NCBI RefSeq assembly: GCF_018388425.1
Contig: NZ_CP074406.1
Coordinates: 3,348,001-3,412,000 of the forward strand
Direction: 5' to 3'
Length of the DNA: 64,000 bases
Source of the DNA: Nocardioides faecalis
Lineage (GTDB): Bacteria > Actinomycetota > Actinomycetes > Propionibacteriales > Nocardioidaceae
Shown here in pieces: positions 19,134 through 28,190 of the stretch. Numbering within the stretch: the stretch's first letter is position 1; each line of letters opens with the position of its first letter. The notes beneath the pieces are model-generated. The model searched no databases. It saw only the letters and a list, made by a program, of their open reading frames with translations, and had not been told where the DNA came from. Made by a program: the position numbers and the translations under genes.

Positions 19134-19840
19134 GCACCGCCGGGGACGAGCAGGAGCAGGGGCAGGAGCAGGGACAGGAGCAGCGACGGATCCGGATCCT
19201 GCTCGTCGACGACGAGGCACTCGTCCGAGCCGGGCTACGGATGCTGCTGTCCAGCGCCCCGGACGTGGAGGTCGTCGGCGAGGCCTCCGACGGCGTCGAG
19301 GTGGTCGACCAGGTCCGGTCGCTGTCGCCCGACATCGTGCTGATGGACATCCGGATGCCGAAGGTCGACGGCCTGCGCGCCCTGGCCCTGGTCCGCGCGC
19401 TGCCCGAACCACCGAGCGTCGTCATCCTGACCACGTTCGACCTCGACGAGCACCTTGCGGAGGCGCTCGAGAAGGGCGCCGCGGGCTTCCTGCTCAAGGA
19501 CACGCCGCCGGCGGCGCTGATCCAGGCGATCCGGACCGTGGCCTCGGGCAACGCGATCCTCTCCCCCACACTGACCGGCCGGCTGTCCCGCTCCTTCGGG
19601 CACGAGGCGCCCCCGGAGCTGCAGACGCGGATCTCGACGCTGTCGGACCGGGAGCTACGGGTGCTGACGCTGATCGCCCAGGGGTCGTCCAACGCCGAGA
19701 TCGCCCACGAGCTCTACCTGAGCGAGGCCACGGTGAAGGCCCACGTCACGCACATCCTGGGCAAGCTCGACGCGTCCAACAGGGTGCAGGCCGCGATCAT
19801 GGCCTACCGGGCGGGCCTGCTGCCGGACGACTGGTCGTGA
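19130..19840 (+). CDS. LuxR/NarL-family response regulator
   Basis: 236-residue regulator. The receiver domain has Asp73 as phospho-acceptor (VLMDIRMPKVDG) with the DD pair at residues 27-28; the C-terminal LuxR helix-turn-helix has LSDRELRVLTLIAQG and SEATVKAHVTHILGKL. An unusual Glu/Gln/Gly repeat (residues 7-18) precedes the receiver. The ATGA overlap with the kinase supports pairing. Its 3' end overlaps the convergent HNH nuclease gene by 44 bases. Likely targets include the sortase operon or the divergent glycosyltransferase, not provable here. Confidence 0.93.
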   Translation: MSTAGDEQEQGQEQGQEQRRIRILLVDDEALVRAGLRMLLSSAPDVEVVGEASDGVEVVDQVRSLSPDIVLMDIRMPKVDGLRALALVRALPEPPSVVILTTFDLDEHLAEALEKGAAGFLLKDTPPAALIQAIRTVASGNAILSPTLTGRLSRSFGHEAPPELQTRISTLSDRELRVLTLIAQGSSNAEIAHELYLSEATVKAHVTHILGKLDASNRVQAAIMAYRAGLLPDDWS

Positions 19841-20720
19841 GCGCCGGGCGCGGCGTCGGGCTCGGTGTCGGCGCGGCGATCCCTTGGGTGTCGATCCGGA
19901 CGGCGGTGCGGGTCGGCCGGGTCGCGTCGGCGGCGGTGGGAGCCGGCTGGGTCGGGCAGCCGGACAGGACCCGCGCCATGGCGTCCTTCTCGGCCGGCTT
20001 GACCCACAACCCGTAGCGGGCCTTCACCGCGACCTGGCGCGCGACGTACTCGCACCGGAAGGCCTTGTACGGCGGGAGCCAGGTGGCGGTGTCGGAGTCG
20101 GACTTGGCGGCGTTGGACCGACCGTCGGCGGCGAGCAGGTTCAGCGGATCGCCGGCGAACGCCGTACGGGTGGCGGCGCCCCAGCGCTGCGCGCCGGTCT
20201 GCCAGGCGTCCGAGAGGCTCACCACGTGGTCGATCTGGACGGCCGCCGACGTGCGCTGGCCGCGGAGGAACCGGATCGCCCGGCCGGTGTAGGGGTCGGG
20301 GAGGACACCCGCGGCGACCACGCAGTCGCGGGTGCCGGGCTTGAGGACGATGCCGACCAGGTCTCGGCGGAGGATGTCGTTGCGGGTGTCGCAGCCGTTG
20401 TGCCCGTAGGTCACGTCGACGTCGTCGGTCCAGGACGGGCCGAAGTGGTCCCGGTCGTATCCGGTCTTCGGCGCCCGTCCCTTGACCGTCAGCGTCTCCA
20501 GCTGCGCCAGCGCCGTCCCGGAAGCGACCGCGCCCGGCTCCTGCCCCGCGCCCGGTGAGCCCGGTGAGCCCGCCCCCTCGGCCACCCGCTCGGGTGTGGG
20601 CGCCTCCGTGACGAACGGGGCGCAGGCGCCTGCGAGGAGGACCGCGCCGGTGGCCAGGGCGGCCAGCGCGGCCTTCAGGCTGCGCGCGTGGGGGCGGCCG
20701 GGGTGGAGCGGATCAGGCAC
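19797..20720 (-). CDS. Secreted HNH (DUF1524-type) nuclease lipoprotein
   Basis: 307-residue exported protein. The signal ends at lipobox LAGAC with Cys33. The C-terminal half carries the DUF1524/HNH core: a catalytic His in VQIDHVVSLSDAWQ near residue 167, a downstream NLLAADGRSNAAKSD motif, and a later KARYGLWVKPAEKDAM segment. Pro/Thr-rich ends are typical of surface linkers. A role as an extracellular nuclease for DNA uptake or nutrient use is inferred from the family. It overlaps the convergent response regulator by 44 bases. Confidence 0.85.
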   Translation of the reverse strand: MPDPLHPGRPHARSLKAALAALATGAVLLAGACAPFVTEAPTPERVAEGAGSPGSPGAGQEPGAVASGTALAQLETLTVKGRAPKTGYDRDHFGPSWTDDVDVTYGHNGCDTRNDILRRDLVGIVLKPGTRDCVVAAGVLPDPYTGRAIRFLRGQRTSAAVQIDHVVSLSDAWQTGAQRWGAATRTAFAGDPLNLLAADGRSNAAKSDSDTATWLPPYKAFRCEYVARQVAVKARYGLWVKPAEKDAMARVLSGCPTQPAPTAADATRPTRTAVRIDTQGIAAPTPSPTPRPALTTSRPAAGPPGRP

Positions 20721-20843
20721 GACTGAACCGTAGGGCCCTCACCCCGCGCGCTCCGATTCGGGCGCGGACCTGGAGGTCTCGGATTGGGTATCCTGCGCCG
20801 GCGCCCGGGTGCGGCCTGAACGCCTCGGGTACCGAGCAGCGTG

Positions 20844-22469
20844 ATGGACGAGCCGCAGGCCCCTCGTCGTTCGGTGGGCACGATCGGGTTGACCTTCGTC
20901 GCCGTCGGCGGCGTGGTCGGCTCCGGTCTGCTCTTCGCACCGCTGTTCGCGGCGCAACAGGCAGGCCCGGCCGCCATCCTCGCGTGGCCGATCGCCGCCC
21001 TGATGCTGGTCACGGTCGCGCTGGTCTTCGCCGAGGTCTCCGCGATGCTGCCCGTGGTCGGCGGCCTGGGCCGGCTGCCGACCTTCAGCCACGGCCCCGG
21101 GGTGGGTGTGGCGATCGGCTGGGTGGCGTGGGTGGGCTACGTGACCGCCGCTCCGATCGAGACCCAGGCGATGCTGGAGTACGCCAGCAACGACGCCGCC
21201 TTCCGCTGGCTCTTCACCGAGGACGCCTCCGCGAACGGCTCGAGCGCGCTGAGCCTGCCAGGAGTCGGCGCCGCGGCCGTGGTGATGGTCGTCTTCACCG
21301 CGATCAACGCGTACGGCGTGGCCCTCTTCGCCCGGATCAACACGGCGCTGACCTGGGTGAAGCTCATCATCCCGGTGGTCATCACGATCGCGCTGCTGAC
21401 CCACTTCTCCACCGAGCCGATCCGTGAGACGGGGTTCGCCCCCGCGGGGACCACCGGCGTCCTGAGCGCGATCACCACCGGCGGGGTGGTCTTCGCGTTC
21501 CTGGGCTTCCGCCACGCCCTGGACCTCGCCGGCGAGGCTCGACGCCCGCAGCGGACCATCCCGGTGGCGCTGGTCGGCGGGATCCTCATCTGCGCCGTGC
21601 TCTTCACGCTGCTCCAGCTCGCCTTCGTCGGCGCGGTCGACCCCTCGGAGCTCGACCTCGGCTGGGCCGAGCTGGACAAGGGAGGCGCGAACGGGCCGCT
21701 GGCCGCCATCCTCACCGGCCTGGGCATGACCGCCCTGGCCAAGCTGGTGGTGGCGGATGCCATCCTCGGGCCGTTCGGGGCGGGACTGGTCTCCACCGCC
21801 TCCACCGGCCGGCTCGCGGTCGCGGTCTCGGAGAACGGGCTCTTCCCCCGCGTGATCTCGACGTTCTCCCGGCGCGGTGTCCCGCTGCGGGCGATGGTGC
21901 TGAACTTCGTCGTCGGGATGGCACTGCTGCTGGCGTTCCGGGACGGATGGTCGGAGCTGCTCTCCTTCAACTCCGGCGCCATCGTGCTCTCGATGTGCAT
22001 GGGTCCGATCACCGTCGTGGCGCTGCGCCGCCAGCTCCCCGATCGCCCCCGGCCGTTCCGGATCCCGGCTCTGGGGGTGCTCGCCCGGGTCGCGTTCGTG
22101 GTGGTGGGGCTGATCATCTACTGGACCGGCTGGGAGACGATGAGCAAGCTGACGATCCCGATCGCCGTCGGCTTCGTGGTGCTCGGCTGGCGGGTGGCCC
22201 GCGACCGCGGGCTGGTCAGGTCGCTGGCGCTGCGCTCGCTGGTCTGGCTCGGCCCGTACTACGTCGGGCTGCTGGCGCTGACGTTCGCCGGCCGCTTCGG
22301 CGGCGGCCAGGACTGGATGCCGCTGGGGATCGACATGCTCGTCGTCGCGGCGTTCTCGCTGGTGATGTTCGAGTGGGCGGTGAGCTCACGGCTGGCCGAC
22401 GAGGAGGCAGCCATCGCTGCCGCCGACGTTCGGCTGGAGCGCAGCGAGGGGACCGCTCCGGAGGCCTGA
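20844..22469 (+). CDS. APC-superfamily amino acid permease
   Basis: 541-residue carrier with about 12-14 hydrophobic segments. The TM1 motif GVVGSGLLFAPLFAAQQAG fits the helix break of APC transporters, and the conserved FRHALDLAGEARRPQRTIP loop matches the family motif normally read as G-[FY]-E. Substrate unknown. I use the ATG at 20844; a GTG one codon earlier is equally possible, and neither has a strong ribosome site. The gene stands alone, divergent from the HNH nuclease. Confidence 0.85.
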   Translation: MDEPQAPRRSVGTIGLTFVAVGGVVGSGLLFAPLFAAQQAGPAAILAWPIAALMLVTVALVFAEVSAMLPVVGGLGRLPTFSHGPGVGVAIGWVAWVGYVTAAPIETQAMLEYASNDAAFRWLFTEDASANGSSALSLPGVGAAAVVMVVFTAINAYGVALFARINTALTWVKLIIPVVITIALLTHFSTEPIRETGFAPAGTTGVLSAITTGGVVFAFLGFRHALDLAGEARRPQRTIPVALVGGILICAVLFTLLQLAFVGAVDPSELDLGWAELDKGGANGPLAAILTGLGMTALAKLVVADAILGPFGAGLVSTASTGRLAVAVSENGLFPRVISTFSRRGVPLRAMVLNFVVGMALLLAFRDGWSELLSFNSGAIVLSMCMGPITVVALRRQLPDRPRPFRIPALGVLARVAFVVVGLIIYWTGWETMSKLTIPIAVGFVVLGWRVARDRGLVRSLALRSLVWLGPYYVGLLALTFAGRFGGGQDWMPLGIDMLVVAAFSLVMFEWAVSSRLADEEAAIAAADVRLERSEGTAPEA

Positions 22470-22486
22470 GGCGGCTTCAGCGCTGC

Positions 22487-22954
22487 TCAGCCGACGCCGG
22501 GGGTGGCCCGGCGTACCGCCTTCTTCGACGACTTCGCGCCGGACTTCGCGGCGCCCCACAGCCCCTGGGCGAGCAGGGTCAGGCCGCCGCCCACCAACCA
22601 GGCGTCCTTCGCCAGGCCGATGCCGTCCGGGCTCGGGCGGATGCCGTCGTCCAGGGTCATCGAGGGGGTCCGCAGGTACATGCCCACCAGGCTGGCGCCG
22701 AAGCCGGTGAGCGCCGCCCCCGCGACGGTCGCGGGCACGACGGGCGCCAGGAGCGCCGCGCCGACCGCGATCTCGCTGCAGGCGAGGAGCTGGGCGAACT
22801 TCTGCGGCTGCATGTCCTTGAACACCGGGTAGGCGCCCGCCGCGGAGCCGTGGAGGTACTGGGCGGTCCCTTCGTCGGCGCCGAGCTTGCTGAGCCCGGA
22901 GTTGAGGATGTACGCGCCGGTGGCGACGCGCAGCGGGATGTGGGTGGGGTGCAT
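22487..22954 (-). CDS. DoxX-like small membrane protein
   Basis: 155-residue protein with about four hydrophobic segments, resembling DoxX/SURF4-like actinobacterial membrane proteins. GGGAG lies six bases before the ATG at 22954 (MHPTHIPLRVATGAYIL), so the 13-codon upstream extension was dropped. The C-terminus is basic (KSGAKSSKKAVRR). Function not established; the family has been linked to redox homeostasis. Confidence 0.75.
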   Translation of the reverse strand: MHPTHIPLRVATGAYILNSGLSKLGADEGTAQYLHGSAAGAYPVFKDMQPQKFAQLLACSEIAVGAALLAPVVPATVAGAALTGFGASLVGMYLRTPSMTLDDGIRPSPDGIGLAKDAWLVGGGLTLLAQGLWGAAKSGAKSSKKAVRRATPGVG

Positions 22955-23040
22955 GGCGTCTCCCTGGGTCGAGGTCAGGTCCTCTCTCGACACTAACCAC
23001 CGGACCAGGGAGCACCAGGGCCTGCGGCGCGACCCCGGCG

Positions 23041-24618
23041 TCAGTGGCCTGGCGGTTCGGCTGCAGTGGCGTCGGCGGAGTCCGCATCGGGAGCGTCGCG
23101 GACATCGGAGGCGCGGTCATGCCTGCCGAAGCGAGGCATGAACAGCGCCGGGATGTAGATGAGGGCGGTGAGGCCGAGCGCGATCCAGAACGCGAAACCG
23201 AACGAGTCGGCCATCAGCGGCCCGACCACCGACCTCGCCTGTGGCGACAACGAAGCGGCCAGGGAGTCCGAGCCGCCGCCGGGGTCCTGCTGGCGCATCC
23301 CCCGGTCGGCGAGCAGGCCGGTGAGGTGCGCGGACAGCACGGTGACGAGGATGGCGGACCCCAGCGACGCACCGATCTGCTGGACGGCCGACAGCGCCGG
23401 GGTGGCACGGGTGACCTTGTCCTGGCTGAGCTTGAGGTAGGCCGAGGAGATGGTCGGCATCATCACCGCCCCCAGACCCATGCCGCGGACGAACAGCGCG
23501 ACGGTGAGCAACCAGTAGGAGGTGTCGATGCCGACCTGGGTGAACGGGAACGTTCCGAGGAGGGCGAGGGTGACGCCGACGGGTACGACGTAGCCGGCAC
23601 CGAAGCGGTCGGTGAGCCGGCCGGCGATGACCATGGAGGCGACGGCGCCCAGCCCCTGCGGGGCGAGGAGCAGCCCGGCGTCCAGGGCGCCTTCGCCGCG
23701 CACCGTCTGGTAGTACAACGGCAGCAGGAGCATGCCGCCGAAGAGGCCGACGGCGACCAGGAACACCGCGATGTTGGCCATCGTGAACAGCCGGTTCGTC
23801 AGCAGGCGGACGTCGAGGATGGATTCTTCGCCCTTGCGGACGCTGTGCGCGACGTACAGGGCGAGGCCGATGGCTCCGCCGATGAGCCAGCCCAGCACGC
23901 TGGAGTGGTCGAACCCGCCTTTGGAGGAGGCTTCGGAGAGGCCGTAGAGGAGGGCGGCGAGGCTGCCCGAGAGCAGGACGAGGCCGAGCCAGTCGAGCAG
24001 GTGGACGTCGGCGTCGACCTCCTCGTTCGGCAGCCTCCACACGGCGAGCGCGATGGCCAGGATGCCGATGGGGACGTTGACGAGGAAGATCCAGTGCCAG
24101 CTGGAGTACTCGACCAGCGCGCCGCCGACCACGGGCCCGAACACCGGCCCCAGCAGCATCGGGACGCCGAGGATGGCCATGGCGCGTCCCATCCGCTCCG
24201 GACCGGCCGCCCGGGCGATCATCGCCTGCCCGGCAGGCATCAGCATTCCGCCGCCGAGGCCCTGCAGGATGCGGAAGGTGATCAGCGACTCGATGTTCCA
24301 GGCTGTCGCGCAGAGTGCGGAGCCGATGATGAACAGGCTCAGCGCGGTCAGCCAGGTGGGTTTCGCGCCGAAGCGGTCCATGGCCCACCCGGTGAGCGGG
24401 ATGACCATGGCGACCGCGAGGAGGTAGCCGGTCACGAGCCACTGCGTCGTGGACAGGCTCGACTTCAGGTCCTTGCTCAGGGTGTCGAGGGCGACGTTCA
24501 CGATGGTGCTGTCGAGGACGACCATGACGAGGCCGGAGACGATGACCAGCCCGGTGATGATGACGCTGCGATCCAGCCTCTCGGAGGCGTTCGCGGGTGT
24601 CGCTTCGGGTGAGTTCAC
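23041..24618 (-). CDS. DHA2-family MFS drug exporter (EmrB/QacA type)
   Basis: 525-residue transporter of the 14-TM drug:H+ antiporter family. Characteristic motifs are VVLDSTIVNVALDTL in TM1, the motif A region near GWAMDRFGAKPTWL, and GWRxF-like replacement WHWIFLVNVPIGI in TM5. A GTG start at 24618 has GGAG six bases upstream. No TetR regulator was found beside it, although the upstream 360 bases are empty of genes. Substrate unknown. Confidence 0.92.
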   Translation of the reverse strand: MNSPEATPANASERLDRSVIITGLVIVSGLVMVVLDSTIVNVALDTLSKDLKSSLSTTQWLVTGYLLAVAMVIPLTGWAMDRFGAKPTWLTALSLFIIGSALCATAWNIESLITFRILQGLGGGMLMPAGQAMIARAAGPERMGRAMAILGVPMLLGPVFGPVVGGALVEYSSWHWIFLVNVPIGILAIALAVWRLPNEEVDADVHLLDWLGLVLLSGSLAALLYGLSEASSKGGFDHSSVLGWLIGGAIGLALYVAHSVRKGEESILDVRLLTNRLFTMANIAVFLVAVGLFGGMLLLPLYYQTVRGEGALDAGLLLAPQGLGAVASMVIAGRLTDRFGAGYVVPVGVTLALLGTFPFTQVGIDTSYWLLTVALFVRGMGLGAVMMPTISSAYLKLSQDKVTRATPALSAVQQIGASLGSAILVTVLSAHLTGLLADRGMRQQDPGGGSDSLAASLSPQARSVVGPLMADSFGFAFWIALGLTALIYIPALFMPRFGRHDRASDVRDAPDADSADATAAEPPGH

Positions 24619-24979
24619 GGTTCACTCCGATGGATGTGAAGTCAGCTCGCCGGGGTGGTCCTGCCTGACAGGTGACCTCGACGCTGGAGACGTAGCCCGA
24701 TCCCAGCGGCGGCCGTGAGCCTGCCGTGGAGGGCTGCGCGAGGAGCTCGCCGGCACGTTCCGGCTCGCCCGTGGACTACACCTGCGCGGGCAGGCCTACC
24801 GTCTATGAAGCCGTCGATGAAGCCGTCTATGAAGCTCGAGGCGGTGATCATGCGCATGAACCGCTCCTGACCTGGGCTCGACTCGCTACCCAGGCTAGTG
24901 CGGCCGGCGAACTGAGGGGTGACGTGAACATCCGGCACCCCTGCGGACGGAAGCGCGCAGGGGCACCGGACCGAGCCGG
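24619..24979. other. Gene-free interval with 12-bp tandem repeats
   Basis: 361 bases upstream of the MFS exporter. Three tandem units CCGTCTATGAAG, CCGTCGATGAAG and CCGTCTATGAAG occupy 24799-24834. Open frames across it have no recognisable domain and no ribosome sites. It may contain the exporter promoter and operator, or a lost regulator gene. Confidence 0.5.
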
Positions 24980-25450
24980 TCAGAACCAGTACGCCGACTT
25001 GCCGGTGACCTTCAGCGGGCCGCCGTACACGGTCTCCCAGTAGCCGTAGTCGTCGCAGACGTAGGTGTCATCGGACCCGTCCCAGTTGGTGTCCTCCCAG
25101 TAGCAGACGTCGTTGCGCACGTACCGCCGGTACTCGGTGGACTCGAAGGACACGTAGATCGAGGAGTACCGCCAGGACGTGCCGCACTGCCGGAAGCGCA
25201 GGGTCAGGTTGCGGTCGCCGTCGGAGTAGGTCGCGTCGGACTCGATGCGGCCGCGGTGCTTGGCGATGCGCCGGACCTTGGCGACCGACATGCCTTTCTT
25301 GATCTTGCGGAAGCGCGCCTTGTTCACGCACTTCTTCGTGCTCGGCTTCGCTACTGCCGCAGCCTCCGCTGACGCGGTGATGGCGGGAGTGGCCTGGAGG
25401 CCGAGCGAGAGCGCCCCGGCGGTGAGCAGAGTCGCGATGAGCTTCTTCAT
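24980..25450 (-). CDS. Secreted SmpA/BLIP-fold-like hypothetical
   Basis: 156-residue exported protein. The signal peptide (MKKLIATLLTAGALSLG...) ends near the Ala-rich residues 25-33. The mature part has KIKKGMSVAKVRRIAKHRGR, which resembles the repeat motif of the SmpA/OmlA/beta-lactamase-inhibitor fold, and then many aromatic residues with four Cys. The ATG at 25450 is chosen since a signal peptide starts exactly there and AGGA lies eight bases upstream. Function unknown. Confidence 0.7.
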   Translation of the reverse strand: MKKLIATLLTAGALSLGLQATPAITASAEAAAVAKPSTKKCVNKARFRKIKKGMSVAKVRRIAKHRGRIESDATYSDGDRNLTLRFRQCGTSWRYSSIYVSFESTEYRRYVRNDVCYWEDTNWDGSDDTYVCDDYGYWETVYGGPLKVTGKSAYWF

Positions 25451-25742
25451 GGGAGCAGTCCTAGGTGGTCGTGGTTGCTGCGCGGGAAGTGCGCGGCCGC
25501 GGGGCTGTGGCAGAGAGGCAGATGGCCCTCGTCTCGAGCCGTTGCCCGCCGGGCTGAGACCAGCGCTCAGCATCCGCGGGGCGACCGCCATGCGGTCCGT
25601 TGCAGGCTATGTGAGCGCGAAGACCGCCGACGCGGTGTGCGCCAAGACCGCACCGAAGTGCCCCTGTATTAGGGAAGGGACGCGCCGGGCCGGGCCGCCT
25701 TGACCGGTTGCTTCGCCGGACGCGTGCTGCCAGCATCGCTCG

Positions 25743-26299
25743 ATGATCGGCGACGTCCACAGGCGTCCCACGGGCGTGGTGCTGCTGTACTCCGGGTGGC
25801 AGGTGTGGGACGGCCAGTACCAGCCGATCCGGGTCGGGAAGGAGTTCCGGGCGCCGGTCGAGTTCACAGCACAGACTCCCCCGCAGGTGGTCGCCGCGGA
25901 CGCTCCCCCGGCCTCAGGCACGTCGAGAAGAGCGTTGCGCGGGTCCTGCAGAACGCAGACGCGATCGTTCTCGACCTCGGCGCTCTCCGGGTGCTCACGT
26001 GGGCTCAGCCCGGCAGTGACGTCAGCGCCTACCGGACCGGCGCGACCCTGACGTTGCGACTGCTCCTGACCCTCAACGCTTGGGACGGCGCCCCCTGGGC
26101 GGTGACCGCGAACGAGAGGTTCCAGACCGACCACCGTTGGCCGGTGTCCCGGATCGTTCGGTTCACGGATGGTTCCGAGGGCGGCGACGACATCGAGGAA
26201 GCAGCGATGGAGCTCGTCGGCAGCGTGAATCAGTACTGCCTCCTGACCTGTTCGCTGGTCACCGACGAAGCGCCGGCGGCGTCAGGGACAGGTCTCTGA
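25743..26299 (+). pseudogene. Frameshifted hypothetical gene
   Basis: One coding region read in two frames. The 5' part from ATG 25743 reads VVLLYSGWQVWDGQYQPIRV and EFRAPVEFTAQTPPQ; after the C5 run at 25905-25909 the sense continues one frame over as HVEKSVARVLQNADAIVLDL to the stop at 26299. Adding one base to the C run restores a single protein of about 185 residues. Function unknown. Either a real inactivation or a homopolymer sequencing error; the convergent downstream gene overlaps it by 18 bases. Confidence 0.6.
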
Positions 26300-26935
26300 G
26301 AGCTTCACGGTGTAGAAGGTGATCTCCGTGTTTGCACTGAACTTCTCCCCGGGGGCCACGGACTGGCTGCAGACCTGCCAGTTGGAGTCGAGCACCTGGA
26401 ACCGGCCTTCGCCCGTGGCGTCCTCGGACAGCGTGACGAAGAACGGGTCGTCGGTGACGCCCTGGATGTGGTCTTGGGCTGCCTGGAGGTTCTTCCCGAC
26501 CTCATCCGGCATCGTCCAGGCGTCAGCGGGCTCGTCCGCGGCCTTCTCGCCTGCCTTCTTCGAAGCCTCGTTCTCCGCTTCAGCCTCCGCCGGCGCACCT
26601 GTCTCCTCGGCCGGCCCTGGGGAGGGTGTCGGCGTCGCGGTGACCGTGACCGTGGCCGTCGGGGACGGATCGGTGGTCGTCGTACTTGCGGCCGGTTCGC
26701 TGTCGTCCTCACCGAAGAGCGCCCCGATGAGCGCCAAGATGATGACGGCTCCCACGGCGAGGGAGGCGATGCCGAACCACCGCTGCATCCACCAGGGCTG
26801 CTCCGGGGGCGGTGGACCGAAGTTGAGCTGCCGGGTCGGCTCAGGGCCGGAACCCGAACCTGCATACGGATCCCAGCTCGGGTTGTTCTGCTGCTCCGGA
26901 GGCGGCGGGTAGCCATCAGGAGGGTTGGTGCTCAC
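26282..26935 (-). CDS. Membrane-anchored protein with PASTA-like C-terminus
   Basis: 217-residue protein. A Pro/Gln-rich N-terminus (DGYPPPPEQQNNP) precedes one membrane segment near residues 75-95 and a Thr/Pro/Glu-rich linker; the C-terminal 75 residues begin MPDEVGKNLQAAQDHIQG, close to the start of PASTA domains that bind cell-wall muropeptides. The GTG at 26935 follows AGGAG by four bases. A role at the cell wall is inferred from the domain; there is no kinase domain here. Confidence 0.7.
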   Translation of the reverse strand: MSTNPPDGYPPPPEQQNNPSWDPYAGSGSGPEPTRQLNFGPPPPEQPWWMQRWFGIASLAVGAVIILALIGALFGEDDSEPAASTTTTDPSPTATVTVTATPTPSPGPAEETGAPAEAEAENEASKKAGEKAADEPADAWTMPDEVGKNLQAAQDHIQGVTDDPFFVTLSEDATGEGRFQVLDSNWQVCSQSVAPGEKFSANTEITFYTVKLSETCP

Positions 26936-27120
26936 GGGTCTCCTCGAGCTGTAGCGGTCAGCAGTCTCAGCGTAGGTAAGCGCTTCAGGCACCGCAGACA
27001 GATGAACAAATCAACGCAGCCACCTGCTTGACCGCGACCGACCTCGCCGAGGCCCGCCACACGTCCCGCTGGCGCGCGGGTGTTCACTGGATCACACGGC
27101 TGGTGACCTCGGGAGGATCC

Positions 27121-28011
27121 ATGTGCCGGTTGTTCGGGATGCACGCGGGGCGTACGCCGCGACGAGCGACGTTCTGGCTGCTGAGCGCACCGGACAGCCT
27201 GGCCGAGCAGAGCCATCGGATGCCCGACGGCACCGGGCTGGGGGTCTTCGCCTCCGACGGCCACCCCGTCCTGGACAAGCAGCCGCTGGCGGCGTACGAG
27301 GACCGTGCGTTCGCCACCGAGGCCAGGGACCTCGCCAGCACCACCTTCGTGGCGCACGTGCGCTACGCGACCACCGGCCCGGTCCGACCGGAGAACACCC
27401 ACCCCTTCGAGCAGGACGGACGCCTGCTCGCCCACAACGGCGTGGTGGGCGACCTGGACCGGCTCGAGGAGCGCCTGCGCGACCTCGACGCGATGAGCCT
27501 GGTCCAGGGGCAGACGGACTCCGAGCGGGTGTTCGCCCTGATCAGTGCGGAGGCGCGGCGCAACGGCGGGGACGTCGGCGCCGCGATCACCGCCGCGCTG
27601 ACCTGGATCGCGGAGAACCTGACGCTGTACGCGGTCAACCTCATCCTCGTCACTCCCACGGACCTGTGGGCGGTGCGCTACCCCGACACCCACGAGCTCC
27701 ACGTGCTCGAGGTCCCCGGCCGCGACGGTCTCGACGCCCTCTCCCACGGCACCGACCGGATCAGCATGCGCAGTGAGGAGCTCGCCGAGCAGCGCAGCGT
27801 CGTGATCGCCAGCGAGCCGATGACCGACGACCCGGGCTGGCGGTTGCTGGACTCCGGAGAGGTGCTCCACGTCGGCCCCGACCTGGAGGTGCACAGCTCC
27901 CGCCCGCTGCCGGCGCGCCCCGCCCACCTCCAAGACATCGGCGACCTCGAGCGCGACACCGCGCTCGCCCAGCATCCCGGTGGTCACGAGGGTCTGGCCG
28001 CCCGCCACTAG
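27121..28011 (+). CDS. Class II glutamine amidotransferase
   Basis: 296-residue Ntn-hydrolase of the GATase_6/GAT2 type. It must start at ATG 27121 because the catalytic Cys is then residue 2 (MCRLFGMHAG), with GGGAGG just upstream; the longer frame would bury it. Other conserved parts are FVAHVRYATTGPV and ENTHPFEQDGRLLAHNGVV (oxyanion Asn-Gly). It hydrolyses glutamine to supply ammonia; the acceptor is unknown, since no synthetase partner is adjacent. Confidence 0.88.
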   Translation: MCRLFGMHAGRTPRRATFWLLSAPDSLAEQSHRMPDGTGLGVFASDGHPVLDKQPLAAYEDRAFATEARDLASTTFVAHVRYATTGPVRPENTHPFEQDGRLLAHNGVVGDLDRLEERLRDLDAMSLVQGQTDSERVFALISAEARRNGGDVGAAITAALTWIAENLTLYAVNLILVTPTDLWAVRYPDTHELHVLEVPGRDGLDALSHGTDRISMRSEELAEQRSVVIASEPMTDDPGWRLLDSGEVLHVGPDLEVHSSRPLPARPAHLQDIGDLERDTALAQHPGGHEGLAARH

Positions 28012-28190
28012 GCCTCAGCCGGGGACGGATTTCCGTAACCGGCGCGTGAACGCCATGGCTCTCAGGTTGCGGCAGCGAAAACAGTCTCACTGGGCGTGAC
28101 GGGAGCATTTCGACGGCCGCATGCGGGGATCCGATTTTGCTTTAGTGATCGCGCCCTCAAGGGCCGAATCACCCGAAGGAGTCCCCCACG

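Noticed and set aside
24642..24938. 98-residue minus-strand frame containing repeated FIDG
   Set aside because: The repeat is the 12-bp tandem array; there is no ribosome site or domain.
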